Source: Pseudomonas rhizophila
Lineage (GTDB): Bacteria; Pseudomonadota; Gammaproteobacteria; Pseudomonadales; Pseudomonadaceae
Assembly: GCF_003033885.1 (NCBI RefSeq)
Contig: NZ_CP024081.1
Span: forward strand, 3,348,046 to 3,412,045
DNA: 64,000 bases
Direction of reading: 5' to 3'
In this document: one piece after another, positions 1-11,630 of the stretch
How the letters are laid out: each line of letters starts with the position of its first letter
Numbering within the stretch: position 1 is the stretch's first letter
Notes under the pieces: generated by a model
What the model was told of the DNA's origin: nothing
Databases searched by the model: none
Seen by the model: only the letters and a program-made list of their open reading frames with translations
Made by a program: the position numbers and the translations under genes

Positions 1-1878
1 GAAGCGCTGGGCGCGACCTTCCTGGCTGACCAGCGTACCGTCGCCTTCAGCGAAGCTCGCCGCCGGCAGCACCAGGTGGGCGCGGTCGGTGGTGGCGGTT
101 TTCTGGTGGTCGGCAACGATCAGCACTTTCGCGGCATTCAGGGCAGCGTCCACCCGGGCCTTGTCGGTGCGGGTGTACAGGTCGTTTTCCAGCACCACGA
201 TGGCGTCGGCGCTGCCGTCGATCACCGCTTGCAGGGCCGCGTCCAGCGACTCGCCACCGAGCATGGCCAGGCCGAGGCTGTTGGCTTCCGGCACGATCAG
301 GCTGATGGAACCGTTCTTCTCGCGCAGCTTCAGCGCCTTGGCGATGTTGGCGGCGGCTTCGATCAGTGCCTTGGAACCCAACGAGGTGCCGGCGATGATC
401 AGTGGGCGTTTGGCCGCGAGCAGGGCGTCGGCGATACGCTGGGCCAGCGCGGCCGCTTCACTGTCCAAACCTTCGACGGCCGGGGCACTGGCGTCCAGGG
501 CGTGGGCCACGGCAAAACCGATGCGCGCCAGGTCATCCGGTGCTGCGTGGACGCATTCTTCGGCGACGTCGTCGAGCTTGGTTTCAGCCAGGCTGGCAAT
601 GAACAGCGGGTTCAGCGCGTGCTGGCCGATGTTCTTCACGGCGGCATCGAGCCATGGCTGTACGCGCATGGCGTCGGCCATGTCTTCAGCCTTGCCCTTG
701 ACCGACTGGCGCAGGGCCAGGGCCATGCGCGCGGCGGTCTGGGTCAGGTCTTCACCCAGGACGAACACCGCATCGTGGTCTTCGATGTCACGCATCGTCG
801 GCACGGGCAGCGGGCTGTCCTTGAGCACTTGCAGGACCAGGCGGATGCGTTCCAGCTCACCGGCTTCGATGCCACTGTAGAAGTGCTCGGCGCCGACCAG
901 TTCACGCAGGGCGTAGTTGCTTTCCAGGCTGGCCCGTGGCGAACCGATACCGACGATGTTGCGCCCGCGCAGCAGTTCGGCGGCCTTGTCCAGCGCTTCG
1001 TCCAGGCTCAGCTTGGCGCCGTTGGCGAGCAATGGCTGGCGCGGACGATCCTTGCGGTTGACGTAGCCATAGCCGAAACGGCCACGGTCGCACAGGAAGT
1101 ACTGGTTCACCGAACCGTTGAAGCGGTTCTCGATGCGACGCAGTTCGCCGTAGCGTTCGCCCGGGGATATGTTGCAACCGCTGGAGCAGCCATGGCAGAT
1201 GCTCGGCGAAAACTGCATGTCCCACTTGCGGTTGTAGCGCTCGGAGTGAGTCTTGTCGGTGAACACACCGGTCGGGCAGACCTCGGTGAGGTTGCCGGAG
1301 AACTCGCTTTCCAGGGTGCCGTCTTCAACGCGACCGAAGTACACGTTGTCGTGGGCGCCGAACACGCCCAGGTCGGTGCCGCCGGCATAGTCCTTGTAGA
1401 AACGCACGCAGCGGTAGCAGGCGATGCAGCGGTTCATCTCGTGGGAGATGAACGGGCCCAGTTGCTGGTTCTGGTGGGTGCGCTTGGTGAAGCGATAACG
1501 GCGCTCGTTGTGGCCGGTCATCACCGTCATGTCTTGCAGGTGGCAGTGGCCGCCTTCCTCACAGACCGGGCAGTCGTGAGGGTGGTTGGTCATCAGCCAT
1601 TCGACGACGCTGGCGCGAAACACTTTCGCTTCTTCGTCGTCGATGGAGATCCAGCTGCCGTCGGTGGCGGGGGTCATGCAGGACATGACGATCCGACCAC
1701 GCTTGTCGTTTTCGTCGGTGTACTGCTTGACCGCGCATTGGCGACAGGCGCCTACGCTGCCAAGGGCGGGGTGCCAGCAGAAATAAGGGATGTCGAGGCC
1801 CAGGGACAGACATGCCTGTAACAGGTTGTCTGCGCCATCGACTTCGAGCTCTTTGCCGTCTACGTGGATAGTGGCCAT
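1..1878 (-). CDS. nuoG: NADH-quinone oxidoreductase subunit G (3' end outside window)
   Basis: Large peripheral-arm subunit of respiratory complex I, carrying electrons from the FMN site towards quinone. 626 codons are visible; the family is about 900 aa, so the C-terminus lies beyond base 1. The N-terminal ferredoxin domain has Cys34, Cys45, Cys48 and Cys67 (N1b 2Fe-2S cluster). It is followed by the HxxxCxxCxxxxxC region ([13 protein letters not shown]), the RCIACYRC 4Fe-4S motif and a molybdopterin-oxidoreductase-like domain starting with CHGCSSGC. The ATG at 1878 gives the expected start [10 protein letters not shown]. It is the most distal nuo gene in view and is separated from nuoF by a 139-nt structured spacer, unlike the overlapping or near-abutting genes upstream. 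Identification is secure. Confidence 0.97.
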   Translation of the reverse strand, partial: MATIHVDGKELEVDGADNLLQACLSLGLDIPYFCWHPALGSVGACRQCAVKQYTDENDKRGRIVMSCMTPATDGSWISIDDEEAKVFRASVVEWLMTNHPHDCPVCEEGGHCHLQDMTVMTGHNERRYRFTKRTHQNQQLGPFISHEMNRCIACYRCVRFYKDYAGGTDLGVFGAHDNVYFGRVEDGTLESEFSGNLTEVCPTGVFTDKTHSERYNRKWDMQFSPSICHGCSSGCNISPGERYGELRRIENRFNGSVNQYFLCDRGRFGYGYVNRKDRPRQPLLANGAKLSLDEALDKAAELLRGRNIVGIGSPRASLESNYALRELVGAEHFYSGIEAGELERIRLVLQVLKDSPLPVPTMRDIEDHDAVFVLGEDLTQTAARMALALRQSVKGKAEDMADAMRVQPWLDAAVKNIGQHALNPLFIASLAETKLDDVAEECVHAAPDDLARIGFAVAHALDASAPAVEGLDSEAAALAQRIADALLAAKRPLIIAGTSLGSKALIEAAANIAKALKLREKNGSISLIVPEANSLGLAMLGGESLDAALQAVIDGSADAIVVLENDLYTRTDKARVDAALNAAKVLIVADHQKTATTDRAHLVLPAASFAEGDGTLVSQEGRAQRF

Positions 1879-1935
1879 GGTTCAAAGTTCTTCGTTGGCC
1901 CGGTGTCAGCGGGCGTGGCTAATGGAATCTTGTTA

Positions 1936-2007
1936 TTCGTCCGAATCCAAACAGCCTTTCAAAGGCGTCATCGGACGAAAGGCGAAGGGCACGGACCCTT
2001 CGCCTTT
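1936..2007 (-). other. Nested hairpins in the nuoF-nuoG spacer
   Basis: The 139-nt gap between nuoF and nuoG contains two overlapping inverted repeats. A 12-bp perfect stem pairs 1978-1989 with 1996-2007 around a 6-nt loop. A 9-bp perfect stem pairs 1936-1944 with 1971-1979 and encloses a smaller GCCTTT/AAAGGC hairpin. In the direction of nuo transcription no T-tract follows, so this is not a simple terminator. The two long stems share bases 1978-1979, so they compete slightly. RNA processing, mRNA stabilisation or differential expression of nuoG are possible roles (inference). Confidence 0.6.
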
Positions 2008-2017
2008 TAAAGCGTCG

Positions 2018-3376
2018 TTACGCGCCGACCATGGTCGGCGTGACCACCTGATTGAGATCGCCTGCGCGCGTTGGCGCGATGCCGGCCTCGAATTCAGAGC
2101 GGAAGTATTTGATCGCGCTGCCCAACGGCTCCACGGCACCCGGTGCATGAGCACAGAAGGTCTTGCCCGGGCCGAGGAAACCCACCAGACCCAGCAGGGT
2201 CTCGATGTCGCCGGCCTGGCCTTCGCCGTTTTCAATGGCGCGCAGCAGCTTGACGCTCCACGGCAGGCCATCGCGGCAAGGGGTGCAGAAACCGCACGAT
2301 TCACGGGAGAAGAATTCTTCCATGTTGCGCAGCAGGGAAACCATGTTGACGCTGTCGTCCACCGCCATGGCCAGACCGGTACCCATACGGGTGCCGACTT
2401 TGGCGATGCCGCCGGCGTACATTTGTGCGTCCAGGTGTTCCGGCAACAGGAAGCCGGTGCCGGCGCCGCCGGGCTGCCAGCACTTGAGCTTGTAACCGTC
2501 GCGCATGCCGCCGGCGTAGTCTTCGAACAGCTCGCGGCCGGTCACGCCGAATGGCAGTTCCCACAGGCCAGGGTTCTTGACCTTGCCGGAGAAGCCCATG
2601 AGCTTGGTGCCCATGTCTTCGCTGCCGTCGCGGGCCAGGGATTTGTACCAGTCGACGCCGTCGGCAATGATCGCCGGCACGTTGCACAGGGTCTCGACGT
2701 TGTTCACGCAGGTCGGCTTGCCCCACACGCCGACGGCGGCAGGGAAGGGCGGCTTGGAGCGCGGGTTGGCGCGGCGGCCTTCCAGGGAGTTGATCAGTGC
2801 GGTTTCTTCACCGCAGATGTAGCGCCCGGCACCGGTGTGGACGAACAGCTCGAAATCAAAGCCCGAACCCAGGATGTTCTTGCCCAAGAGGCCAGCGGCC
2901 TTGGCTTCTTCCACGGCACGGTTCAGGTGCTTGGCGGCGGTGGTGTATTCGCCGCGCAGGAAGATGTAGCCACGGTAGGTTTTCAACGCACGGGCACTGA
3001 TCAGCATGCCTTCGATCAGCAGATGGGGCAGTTGCTCCATCAGCATGCGGTCTTTCCAGGTGTTGGGCTCCATTTCATCCGCGTTGCACAGCAGGTAGCG
3101 GATGTTGATGGACTCGTCCTTGGGCATCAGGCCCCACTTCACGCCAGTGGGGAAGCCGGCACCGCCGCGACCCTTGAGGCCGGAGTCTTTGACGGTCTGG
3201 ACGATGTCGTCCTGGGCCATGTCGGTGAATGCCTTGCGCGCGGCGGCGTAGCCATTCTTGGCCTGGTATTCGTCCAGCCACACCGCTTCGCCGTCGTCAC
3301 GCAGACGCCAGGTCAGGGGATGGGTTTCGGCCGAACGCTGGATGCGGTTGGCGGGCCCGAAGGAAGTCAGGGTCAT
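2018..3376 (-). CDS. nuoF: NADH-quinone oxidoreductase subunit F (NADH/FMN-binding)
   Basis: 452-aa flavoprotein subunit of complex I, the site of NADH oxidation in the cytoplasmic arm. The glycine-rich nucleotide-binding segment [10 protein letters not shown] lies near residue 70 and the second one ([15 protein letters not shown]) near residue 190. The N3 4Fe-4S ligands appear as [11 protein letters not shown] plus a distal Cys in KTFCAHAPG. Length matches the family. The start ATG overlaps the nuoE stop codon as ATGA, implying translational coupling. It sits in the conserved order nuoE-nuoF-nuoG. Confidence 0.98.
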   Translation of the reverse strand: MTLTSFGPANRIQRSAETHPLTWRLRDDGEAVWLDEYQAKNGYAAARKAFTDMAQDDIVQTVKDSGLKGRGGAGFPTGVKWGLMPKDESINIRYLLCNADEMEPNTWKDRMLMEQLPHLLIEGMLISARALKTYRGYIFLRGEYTTAAKHLNRAVEEAKAAGLLGKNILGSGFDFELFVHTGAGRYICGEETALINSLEGRRANPRSKPPFPAAVGVWGKPTCVNNVETLCNVPAIIADGVDWYKSLARDGSEDMGTKLMGFSGKVKNPGLWELPFGVTGRELFEDYAGGMRDGYKLKCWQPGGAGTGFLLPEHLDAQMYAGGIAKVGTRMGTGLAMAVDDSVNMVSLLRNMEEFFSRESCGFCTPCRDGLPWSVKLLRAIENGEGQAGDIETLLGLVGFLGPGKTFCAHAPGAVEPLGSAIKYFRSEFEAGIAPTRAGDLNQVVTPTMVGA

Positions 3377-3870
3377 ACGTAGCCCTCCAGCAGTTTGGCG
3401 ACGCCGTCAGGCTGGACGTCACCGAAGGTGTCGTCGTCGATCATCAGCGCCGGGGCCTTGTCGCAGTTGCCCAGGCAGCACACCGGCAGCAGGGTGAAGC
3501 GCCCGTCTGCGGTGGTCTGGCCCAGGCCGATGCCCAGCTTGTTCTGGATCTCGCCGACCACGGACTCGTGGCCGCCGATGTAGCAGACCATGCTGTCGCA
3601 GACGCGAATGATGTGGCGACCCACTGGCTGGCGGAAGATCTGGCTATAGAAGGTGGCAACACCTTCGACGTCGCTGGCCGGGATGCCGAGGATCTCGCCG
3701 ATGGCGTAGAGCGCGCCGTCAGGCACCCAGCCACGCTCCTTCTGAACGATCTTCAGGGCTTCGATCGACGCCGCGCGCGGGTCTTCGTAGTGATGCAGCT
3801 CGTGCTCGATGGCCGAGCGCTCGGTTTCGCTCAGGGCGAAACGGTCTGTCTGGATAAGCGTGCTATTCAT
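3373..3870 (-). CDS. nuoE: NADH-quinone oxidoreductase subunit E (thioredoxin-like 2Fe-2S)
   Basis: 165-aa complex I subunit carrying the N1a 2Fe-2S cluster in a thioredoxin-like fold. The four ligand cysteines are visible as CDSMVC (about residues 91-96) and CCLGNC (about 131-136). It forms the NADH dehydrogenase module with NuoF and NuoG. The start ATG is 2 nt after the nuoCD stop, and its own stop overlaps the nuoF start, so the genes are evidently co-translated. Confidence 0.98.
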   Translation of the reverse strand: MNSTLIQTDRFALSETERSAIEHELHHYEDPRAASIEALKIVQKERGWVPDGALYAIGEILGIPASDVEGVATFYSQIFRQPVGRHIIRVCDSMVCYIGGHESVVGEIQNKLGIGLGQTTADGRFTLLPVCCLGNCDKAPALMIDDDTFGDVQPDGVAKLLEGYV

Positions 3871-3872
3871 GC

Positions 3873-5663
<1,791 letters not shown>

Positions 5664-5729
5664 TTATCGCTTTCGGTCAACGTAAAGAATGAAGCCAGGT
5701 TCTCGTTTCTTATGCAGAGCAGAGCTGGA

Positions 5730-6410
5730 TCAGACTTCGTCGGGGCTGCGCAGGTTGGTGACTGCGATACGCTGTTCGCGACGCTGTTCCTTTTGCGATG
5801 GCATCTCGGCGCGATAGACGCCTTGATCACCAACGACCCAGGACAGTGGGCGACGCTCCTGGCCAATCGACTCCTGCAACAGCATCAAGCCTTGCAGGAA
5901 AGCTTCAGGGCGAGGCGGGCAGCCAGGCACGTAGACGTCCACGGGCAGGAACTTGTCCACCCCTTGAACGACGGAATAGATGTCGTACATGCCACCGGAG
6001 TTGGCGCACGAACCCATGGAGATAACCCACTTCGGTTCGAGCATTTGCTCGTAGAGACGCTGGATGATCGGCGCCATCTTGATGAAGCAGGTCCCGGCAA
6101 TAACCATGAAATCCGCCTGGCGCGGCGATGCCCGGATCACCTCGGCGCCAAAGCGCGCGATGTCGTGGGGCGCCGTGAAGGCGGTGGTCATTTCCACGTA
6201 GCAGCACGAAAGGCCGAAGTTGTACGGCCACAGGGAGTTCTTGCGACCCCAGTTGACCGTGCTGTTCAGCACGTCTTCGAGCTTGCCCATGAAGATGTTT
6301 TTGTGGACTTGATCTTCTAACGGATCGGAAACGGTTTCCCGCTCGCCAATCGGATACTGCTCGTTAGGAGCATCGGGGTCGATCCTGGTGAGATTGTATT
6401 GCATTGCCAA
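5730..6410 (-). CDS. nuoB: NADH-quinone oxidoreductase subunit B (N2 cluster)
   Basis: 226-aa subunit of complex I that binds cluster N2, the last iron-sulfur centre before quinone. The characteristic tandem cysteines (SCCYVEM, near residue 65) and the later Cys in [22 protein letters not shown] and [10 protein letters not shown] are present. It lies 4 nt downstream of nuoA and belongs to the same operon. Length equals that of other pseudomonad NuoB proteins. Confidence 0.98.
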   Translation of the reverse strand: MAMQYNLTRIDPDAPNEQYPIGERETVSDPLEDQVHKNIFMGKLEDVLNSTVNWGRKNSLWPYNFGLSCCYVEMTTAFTAPHDIARFGAEVIRASPRQADFMVIAGTCFIKMAPIIQRLYEQMLEPKWVISMGSCANSGGMYDIYSVVQGVDKFLPVDVYVPGCPPRPEAFLQGLMLLQESIGQERRPLSWVVGDQGVYRAEMPSQKEQRREQRIAVTNLRSPDEV

Positions 6411-6414
6411 AGCC

Positions 6415-6828
6415 TCATTGTTTCAGCTTCGCTTGCCGCTTACGACGACCTTCCGGAGCCCAATCAAGAGCCCCCACCCGCCAAAGGTAGACAAGACCTG
6501 CCAACAGAATTGCTATGAAAACGAGAGCTTCGACGAATCCGGTCCAGCCGCTTTCGCGGACGGACACAGACCATGCAAAGAGAAAGAGGGCTTCGATATC
6601 GAAGATCACGAAGAGCATCGCGACCAGATAGAATTTGGCTGAGAGCCGCAAGCGGGCGCCACCGGTAGGCAGCATGCCGGACTCGAACGGTTCATTTTTG
6701 CTGCGGCCCCAGGCTTTTGACCCGAGCAGGCTCGACACGCCGAGCATGAAGGCACACAGGCCGACAACGCCCAGAAGGAAAATGGCAAAGCCCCAGTTGT
6801 GGGCCATGAGTCCTGTCGCTTCGGGCAT
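6415..6828 (-). CDS. nuoA: NADH-quinone oxidoreductase subunit A
   Basis: First gene of the nuo operon: a 137-aa membrane subunit of complex I with three predicted hydrophobic helices (about residues 12-34, 64-86 and 94-116). The conserved loop between helices 1 and 2 ([11 protein letters not shown]) includes the conserved Cys-loop region of the ND3/NuoA family. An upstream in-frame ATG would add 25 residues, but family alignment from memory and the start MPEATGL favour 6828. The C-terminus is basic ([10 protein letters not shown]). Confidence 0.95.
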   Translation of the reverse strand: MPEATGLMAHNWGFAIFLLGVVGLCAFMLGVSSLLGSKAWGRSKNEPFESGMLPTGGARLRLSAKFYLVAMLFVIFDIEALFLFAWSVSVRESGWTGFVEALVFIAILLAGLVYLWRVGALDWAPEGRRKRQAKLKQ

Positions 6829-7066
6829 GCTGGAAATCCTTAACAGAGAGCAAAGGTCTCTGAGCTTGAAAAGAAATAACGCAGTGACGATATGTCGCAG
6901 CAATCAATCGCGGTGATTTTATGGCTAAACACCGGGCAAGTAAAATTCCTATAGCGAAATTATTTATTGGAATAAGCACATAGCGTACCTCCAGGACCCT
7001 GCGGCCCCGGCCCCGTGGGCGTTGGCCGGCTGTTGATCAATAATATTTCGTGCGGAATGCAACAAT

Positions 7067-7099
7067 GATAATGGCTTTCAAATGATAATTATTATTATC
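7067..7099. promoter_or_regulatory. Fur-box-like sequence cluster
   Basis: Bases 7081-7099 match the 19-bp Fur consensus (GATAATGATAATCATTATC) at 14 of 19 positions by hand alignment. A further GATAAT hexamer lies at 7067-7072, and GATAAT at 7084-7089 faces ATTATC at 7094-7099. The site lies about 240 bp upstream of nuoA on its coding strand and about 600 bp upstream of the chemoreceptor gene. Control of nuo, which encodes many iron-sulfur proteins, is the simplest reading, but this is inference. Confidence 0.5.
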
Positions 7100-7299
7100 T
7101 GTGGCGGCCTTTCTGCTACGCACTTAGTGTTGTGTCCGAGGGGCAGCCTTACATTGCCGCTACTGCAATTGTCAGCGTCGGACGTTTTACTCCTTTTCGG
7201 ACTGCCCAATACTGCGTTCGATCAATTTTTCTAACCGTGCGCCGCAGTTTTTTTGGGGGGCGGGCTCGGTGAAGGTTGGATCTGCATGGGGACTGCTCC

Positions 7300-7389
7300 T
7301 GTGGGAGCCAAGCTTGCTCGCGATGCCGGCAACGCTGTCCCGAGGCAGACTGCGCAATCGTTCATTACGGGCAAGCTTGGCACCCACAG
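7300..7389. repeat. REP-type inverted repeat pair (degenerate)
   Basis: Two inverted arms, 7300-7327 (TGTGGGAGCCAAGCTTGCTC...) and about 7370-7389, are separated by about 43 bp. The arms resemble the other REP elements in this window but carry mismatches. Confidence 0.6.
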
Positions 7390-7422
7390 ATGCAGGCTAG
7401 CTCCTACAGAGTAGATTGCTTG

Positions 7423-7447
7423 AAAAAAAACGGCTCAAAAAAGCCGT
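7423..7447 (-). terminator. Intrinsic terminator without an obvious upstream gene
   Basis: Read on the minus strand this is ACGGCT, a 6-nt loop, AGCCGT, then eight T residues. No minus-strand gene is apparent between this site and the chemoreceptor gene at 7701, so it may end a small RNA. Confidence 0.6.
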
Positions 7448-7700
7448 GGGCGTCCGATCAATGTCGCTCAGCTAGCCCCGCGCAGATCCTATGGCCAGGG
7501 TATTTCGTGTTTAAGCGACCAGCGTCGTGCGAGCAAAAAACGGCACGAGGTTGGGTTTAAGGTCTTGAAGAGGTGATATCAAATGGCTATCTTTATGCTT
7601 CATTCATCTAATCATCTATATCAATACTGGTTAGATTTTCGGCCCCTTCTTAGATAGCCGCGTCAGTTTCATCGTTCGTGGCTGATACCAAAGGAAAGTC

Positions 7701-9623
7701 ATGAACTCTTGGATCGCGAATATGAGCGTTATGCTCAAGCTGGCTTTGGGCTTTGCTGTTGTGCTGCTTCTGACCGCTATTCTCGCCGCGACCGGCTGGT
7801 TCAGCCTGGGAAAAATGATCGAGCGCACGGATCGAATGACCAGCATTACCGAACTGGGTAACCGCCTTGATCACCTGCGCAGAGCTCGCTTGCAGTACCA
7901 GTTGGACCGGGGTGATGAACAAAAAGGTGCATTGATCCAAGCGTCGCTGGAGCAGTTTGTCGCCCAGCAGAAAAGCCTCGCCAAAGAACTGAGAAAACCG
8001 GAAAACCTGAAGAAACTTGCCCTGATCGAGCAGGCCAGCACGCAGTATCAAGTGGCACTCAATACGATGCGCGAGGCTTATCGCAATGACGCAGCCATGC
8101 GTAAGGAAATGGGCGTCAATGCGGTCAAGGGCGCCGCGCTGATTGCCAGGGTCATCGCTGACGTGGAAGCACTGCCCGCCTCGGATGAGCGCCGCTTTGA
8201 CCTTTACAAGCTTATTCTCAAGGCCAAAGAGGACGTGGCGCTGGTGCGTTATGAAGTGCGTGGCTATACCGGCAACCCCAATAGCGCCACCGAACAAGCC
8301 GCCACCCGCCAGCTCGAAAATGCGTTCAAGAGCATCGAAGCGCTCAACAGCGCTTTCGGCCCAACCTATGCCGACACCATCAAGCAGTTGGAAACCGCGC
8401 TGATTGCTTACCGTCGTTCGGTACAGGACTTCACGGCCAGTAATCAGGCCATAGGCAAGGCTGTGCAGGACACCACCGATTTGGGTGAAACCATCACCCG
8501 TCTGTCTGACGAAATGTATGCCAGCCAACTGGTTTCCCGTGACGAAGACAGCGCCCAGGCTCGCATTCTGCAGCTGAGCTGTACTGCCTTGGCGATGTTG
8601 TTGGGGATTTTCGCCGCCCTGATCATCACCCGCCAGATTACACGGCCGTTGCAAGACACATTGGCTGTGGTCGATCGCATTGCGGCAGGCGACCTCACGC
8701 AACACATGATCGTGACTCGTCGTGATGAGCTGGGTGTCTTGCAGCAGGGTATTCAGCGTATGGGCAGCACCTTGCGCGACCTGATCGGTGGCATCCGCGA
8801 TGGTGTCACCCAAATCGCCAGTGCCGCCGAAGAGCTATCGGCTGTTACTGAGCAGACCAGTGCCGGGGTCAATAGTCAGAAGATCGAGACCGATCAGGTG
8901 GCGACCGCCATGCACGAAATGTCGGTTACCGTGCATGAAGTCGCGCGTAATGCCGAACAGGCTCGCGCAGCCGCCTCAGAGGCCGATGCGCAAGCCCGTA
9001 TTGGCGACCAGGTGGTCGCGCAAGCCATCGTTCAGATCGAGCGCTTGGCCAGCGAGGTCGGGCGCTCAGTCGACGCCATGAACGAGCTGGAGCAAGAAAG
9101 CGGTCGCATCGGCAAGATCATGGACGTGATCAGGGCGGTGGCTGAGCAGACCAACTTGCTGGCCCTTAACGCCGCCATTGAGGCCGCTCGCGCGGGTGAC
9201 GCCGGGCGCGGTTTTGCCGTGGTCGCCGACGAAGTACGTGGGCTGGCCCAGCGTACCCAGCATTCCACCGAAGAGATTGAGAGCCTGGTGGCGGGCTTGC
9301 AGAGCGGCACGCGTCAGGTATCGAGCATTATGCAGAGCAGCCGTGAACTGACCGACAGCAGCGTGGAATTGGCATGCAAGGCCGGCACATCCCTGGGCAA
9401 CATCACCCAGGCGGTTTCTGGCATTCAGGCCATGAACCAACAGATTGCCGCCGCCGCGGTGCAACAAAGCTCGGTGGCCGAGGAAATCAGTCGCAGTGTC
9501 CTGAGTGTGCGCGATGTATCCGAACAGACCGCCTCAGCCAGCGAAGAAACCGCAGCCTCCAGCATCGAATTGGCGCGCCTGGGTAACCAGTTGCAGCAGT
9601 TGGTCAGTCACTTCAAGGTGTGA
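7701..9623 (+). CDS. Methyl-accepting chemotaxis protein with HBM sensor domain (McpS-like)
   Basis: 640-aa transmembrane chemoreceptor. TM1 is at about 10-32 and the periplasmic all-helical domain at about 40-285, with the length and pattern of the helical bimodular (HBM) family typified by McpS of P. putida, which senses TCA-cycle acids. TM2 is at 288-310, HAMP at about 311-363 and the cytoplasmic signalling domain follows, with the hairpin tip around 481-518 ([19 protein letters not shown]). Arg63, Arg183 and Thr259 fall at positions I recall as ligand contacts in McpS, so a C4-dicarboxylate or similar acid is a likely signal (inference). The ATG has an AAAGGAAAG ribosome site. No methyltransferase-tethering pentapeptide is seen at the C-terminus. 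Confidence 0.93.
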   Translation: MNSWIANMSVMLKLALGFAVVLLLTAILAATGWFSLGKMIERTDRMTSITELGNRLDHLRRARLQYQLDRGDEQKGALIQASLEQFVAQQKSLAKELRKPENLKKLALIEQASTQYQVALNTMREAYRNDAAMRKEMGVNAVKGAALIARVIADVEALPASDERRFDLYKLILKAKEDVALVRYEVRGYTGNPNSATEQAATRQLENAFKSIEALNSAFGPTYADTIKQLETALIAYRRSVQDFTASNQAIGKAVQDTTDLGETITRLSDEMYASQLVSRDEDSAQARILQLSCTALAMLLGIFAALIITRQITRPLQDTLAVVDRIAAGDLTQHMIVTRRDELGVLQQGIQRMGSTLRDLIGGIRDGVTQIASAAEELSAVTEQTSAGVNSQKIETDQVATAMHEMSVTVHEVARNAEQARAAASEADAQARIGDQVVAQAIVQIERLASEVGRSVDAMNELEQESGRIGKIMDVIRAVAEQTNLLALNAAIEAARAGDAGRGFAVVADEVRGLAQRTQHSTEEIESLVAGLQSGTRQVSSIMQSSRELTDSSVELACKAGTSLGNITQAVSGIQAMNQQIAAAAVQQSSVAEEISRSVLSVRDVSEQTASASEETAASSIELARLGNQLQQLVSHFKV

Positions 9624-9750
9624 AAGGGGGGGGGCTCTGGCGGCCATGCCCCAACTGGTAATTCCAGCAATGGTCGTTCCGATCCCCACTCATACCAAAA
9701 ACCCGCATGGCCTTGACGATCAACGGTTGGTGAAAGCTGGAAAAACGGCG

Positions 9751-9777
9751 AAAAAAAGCCCCGAACCAGTCGGGGCT
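9751..9777 (-). terminator. Intrinsic terminator downstream of aceA
   Basis: On the minus strand the stem AGCCCCG/CGGGGCT with loop ACTGGTT is followed by T7. It lies 71 nt beyond the aceA stop codon. Confidence 0.85.
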
Positions 9778-9847
9778 GTAGAACGTCGGCTTTGCGGTTA
9801 GCTTTTATTCGGTCCGCAAGGGCCGTTGACTCAAGGCATGCCGAGGA

Positions 9848-11173
9848 TCAGTGGAACTGCTCTTCTTCGGTGGAGCCGGTCAGCGCGGTTACCGAGGAGG
9901 TGCCGCCCTGGATCACGGTGGTCATGTCGTCGAAGTAGCCAGTGCCCACTTCCTGCTGGTGAGCCACGAAGGTGTAGCCCTTGGCGGCGTCAGCGAACTC
10001 CTGCTCTTGCAGCTTCACGTAGGCGGTCATGTCGTTGCGGGCGTAGTCGTGCGCCAGGTTGAACATGCTGTGCCACATGTTGTGAATGCCGGCCAGGGTG
10101 ATGAACTGGTGCTTGTAGCCCATGGCGGACAGTTCGCGCTGGAACTTGGCGATGGTCGCGTCGTCCAGGTTTTTCTTCCAGTTGAAGGAAGGCGAGCAGT
10201 TGTACGACAGCAGTTGGTCCGGGTATTCCTTCTTGATCGCTTCGGCGAAGCGACGCGCCTCGTCCAGGTCCGGCTTGGCGGTTTCGCACCAGATCAGGTC
10301 GGCGTACGGCGCGTAGGCCAGGCCACGGGCGATCGCCTGGTCGAGACCGGCGCGAACCTTGTAGAAGCCTTCCTGGGTGCGGGTGCCGGTCACGAACGGC
10401 TGGTCGTACGGGTCGCAGTCGGAAGTCAGCAGGTCAGCGGCGTTGGCGTCGGTACGGGCCAGGATGATGGTCGGTACGCCGGCAACGTCGGCGGCCAGGC
10501 GGGCAGCGGTGAGCTTCTGCACGGCTTCCTGGGTCGGCACCAATACTTTGCCGCCCATGTGGCCGCATTTCTTCACCGAAGCCAGTTGGTCTTCGAAGTG
10601 AACGCCGGCGGCGCCTGCTTCGATCATGCTCTTCATCAGCTCGTAGGCGTTCAGTACACCGCCGAAACCGGCTTCAGCGTCGGCCACGATTGGCGCGAAG
10701 TAGTCGATGTAGCCTTCGTCGCCTGGGTTCTTGCCGGCTTTCCACTGGATCTGGTCGGCACGACGGAACGAGTTGTTGATGCGCTTGACCACGGTTGGAA
10801 CCGAATCCACCGGGTACAGCGACTGGTCCGGGTACATCGACTCGGCGGAGTTGTTGTCCGCAGCCACTTGCCAGCCCGACAGGTAGATCGCCTGGATACC
10901 GGCCTTGACTTGCTGTACAGCCTGGCCGCCGGTCAGGGCGCCCATGCAGTTGACGAAATCTTTCTCGGGACGGAAGGCTGGCTTGGCGCCCTGGGTGACC
11001 AGGTTCCACAGTTTCTCGGCGCCCATTTTCGCAAAAGTGTGCTCAGGTTGAACCGAGCCACGCAGACGGACGACGTCAGCAGCGGAGTAATTGCGCTTCA
11101 CGCCTTTCCAGCGCGGGTTTTCAGCCCAATCTTTTTCAAGGGCTGCAATTTGCTGTTCGCGTGTCAGTGCCAT
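9848..11173 (-). CDS. aceA: Isocitrate lyase
   Basis: 441-aa enzyme of the glyoxylate shunt, cleaving isocitrate to succinate and glyoxylate for growth on acetate and fatty acids. The catalytic motif KKCGHMGGK is at residues 201-209, with Cys203 as the general acid/base. Other conserved pieces are [12 protein letters not shown] and NCSPSFNW. The ATG at 11173 gives [16 protein letters not shown], the usual start. An in-frame upstream extension of 24 codons is not conserved-looking. It is a monocistronic unit with its own terminator and a long (457-bp) upstream region containing a palindromic operator candidate. It competes with idh and icd, 7-11 kb away, for the same substrate. Confidence 0.97.
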   Translation of the reverse strand: MALTREQQIAALEKDWAENPRWKGVKRNYSAADVVRLRGSVQPEHTFAKMGAEKLWNLVTQGAKPAFRPEKDFVNCMGALTGGQAVQQVKAGIQAIYLSGWQVAADNNSAESMYPDQSLYPVDSVPTVVKRINNSFRRADQIQWKAGKNPGDEGYIDYFAPIVADAEAGFGGVLNAYELMKSMIEAGAAGVHFEDQLASVKKCGHMGGKVLVPTQEAVQKLTAARLAADVAGVPTIILARTDANAADLLTSDCDPYDQPFVTGTRTQEGFYKVRAGLDQAIARGLAYAPYADLIWCETAKPDLDEARRFAEAIKKEYPDQLLSYNCSPSFNWKKNLDDATIAKFQRELSAMGYKHQFITLAGIHNMWHSMFNLAHDYARNDMTAYVKLQEQEFADAAKGYTFVAHQQEVGTGYFDDMTTVIQGGTSSVTALTGSTEEEQFH

Positions 11174-11529
11174 GGAGATAAACCTCGTCGCATAGGTCTG
11201 GGGTGGAAAATTCCTGCTCCTGCCGACCAGGGGTTGGACGGTCAAGTCGGTTCAGGCGGGGAGGCGACGGGATGAACGATGGGCTCGAGGGGAAAGTGAG
11301 CAGGTAGAGGCGAACTGCGGGCGCATTCGGGCGTCGTGGGCCTTTATACGAACTCAGAGTGATGCCGGGTTACCTAGTTACGCTTCCGTCCCTCGGGACA
11401 ACTTCGTTCCAGTCGCAACCTCGTCAAACACACCTTGTGGGCGGTACAGACACGAATCGGCTCGCAGGGTAGTTGCAAGCGTCGACCCGAAGGCCCTTGC
11501 CAGGGCCCCTGATTAGCGGGAGCGAGGCC

Positions 11530-11558
11530 ATCATGCCTTCGGTTTTTTGGCTCGTCAA
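11530..11558 (-). promoter_or_regulatory. Predicted sigma-70 promoter for aceA
   Basis: On the minus strand TTGACG (11558-11553) and CATGAT (11535-11530) are spaced by 17 nt. The -35 box matches 5/6 and the -10 box 4/6. Transcription would start near 11523. Confidence 0.4.
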
Positions 11559-11564
11559 ACGTTT

Positions 11565-11590
11565 TGTAGTGCTTTTTTTATAGCACTACA
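11565..11590. promoter_or_regulatory. Palindromic operator candidate upstream of aceA
   Basis: TGTAGTGCT (11565-11573) and its exact complement AGCACTACA (11582-11590) flank 8 A/T bases. RpiR-family regulators use TGTA...TACA-type sites, and the RpiR-type regulator RccR is known to control aceA in Pseudomonas. I recall TGTAGT/ACTACA half-sites for RccR but cannot verify the spacing. The site sits immediately upstream of the predicted -35 box. Confidence 0.5.
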
Positions 11591-11630
11591 TCTTTGGTCT
11601 AATACGACTCGTCAGTCAGTTTTTGGTGCT

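Larger units (their letters stand above)
6829..7700. other. 872-bp non-coding region between nuoA and the chemoreceptor gene
   Basis: No convincing gene is visible in this stretch: the open frames are short, lack ribosome sites and overlap repeats. It must hold the nuo promoter (reading left) and the chemoreceptor promoter (reading right), but I could not assign either with confidence. It also contains a Fur-box-like AT-rich site (7067-7099), an inverted-repeat element (7300-7389) and an intrinsic terminator on the minus strand (7423-7447) that does not follow any recognisable gene. Confidence 0.6.
11174..11630. other. 457-bp aceA upstream region
   Basis: Non-coding. It holds a 9-bp perfect inverted repeat (11565-11590), a plausible sigma-70 promoter reading towards aceA just beside it (11530-11558), and a GGCCCT/AGGGCC hairpin in the would-be leader (11492-11507). 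If that promoter is used, the aceA leader is about 350 nt. Confidence 0.5.

Noticed and set aside
7187..7560. Two short open frames in the nuoA-chemoreceptor gap (one per strand)
   Set aside because: Both run through the REP-type repeat and the terminator and lack ribosome sites.
9624..9640. Run of G residues after the chemoreceptor stop
   Set aside because: A homopolymer of nine G could be a phase-variation tract, but it lies outside any reading frame and promoter I can identify.
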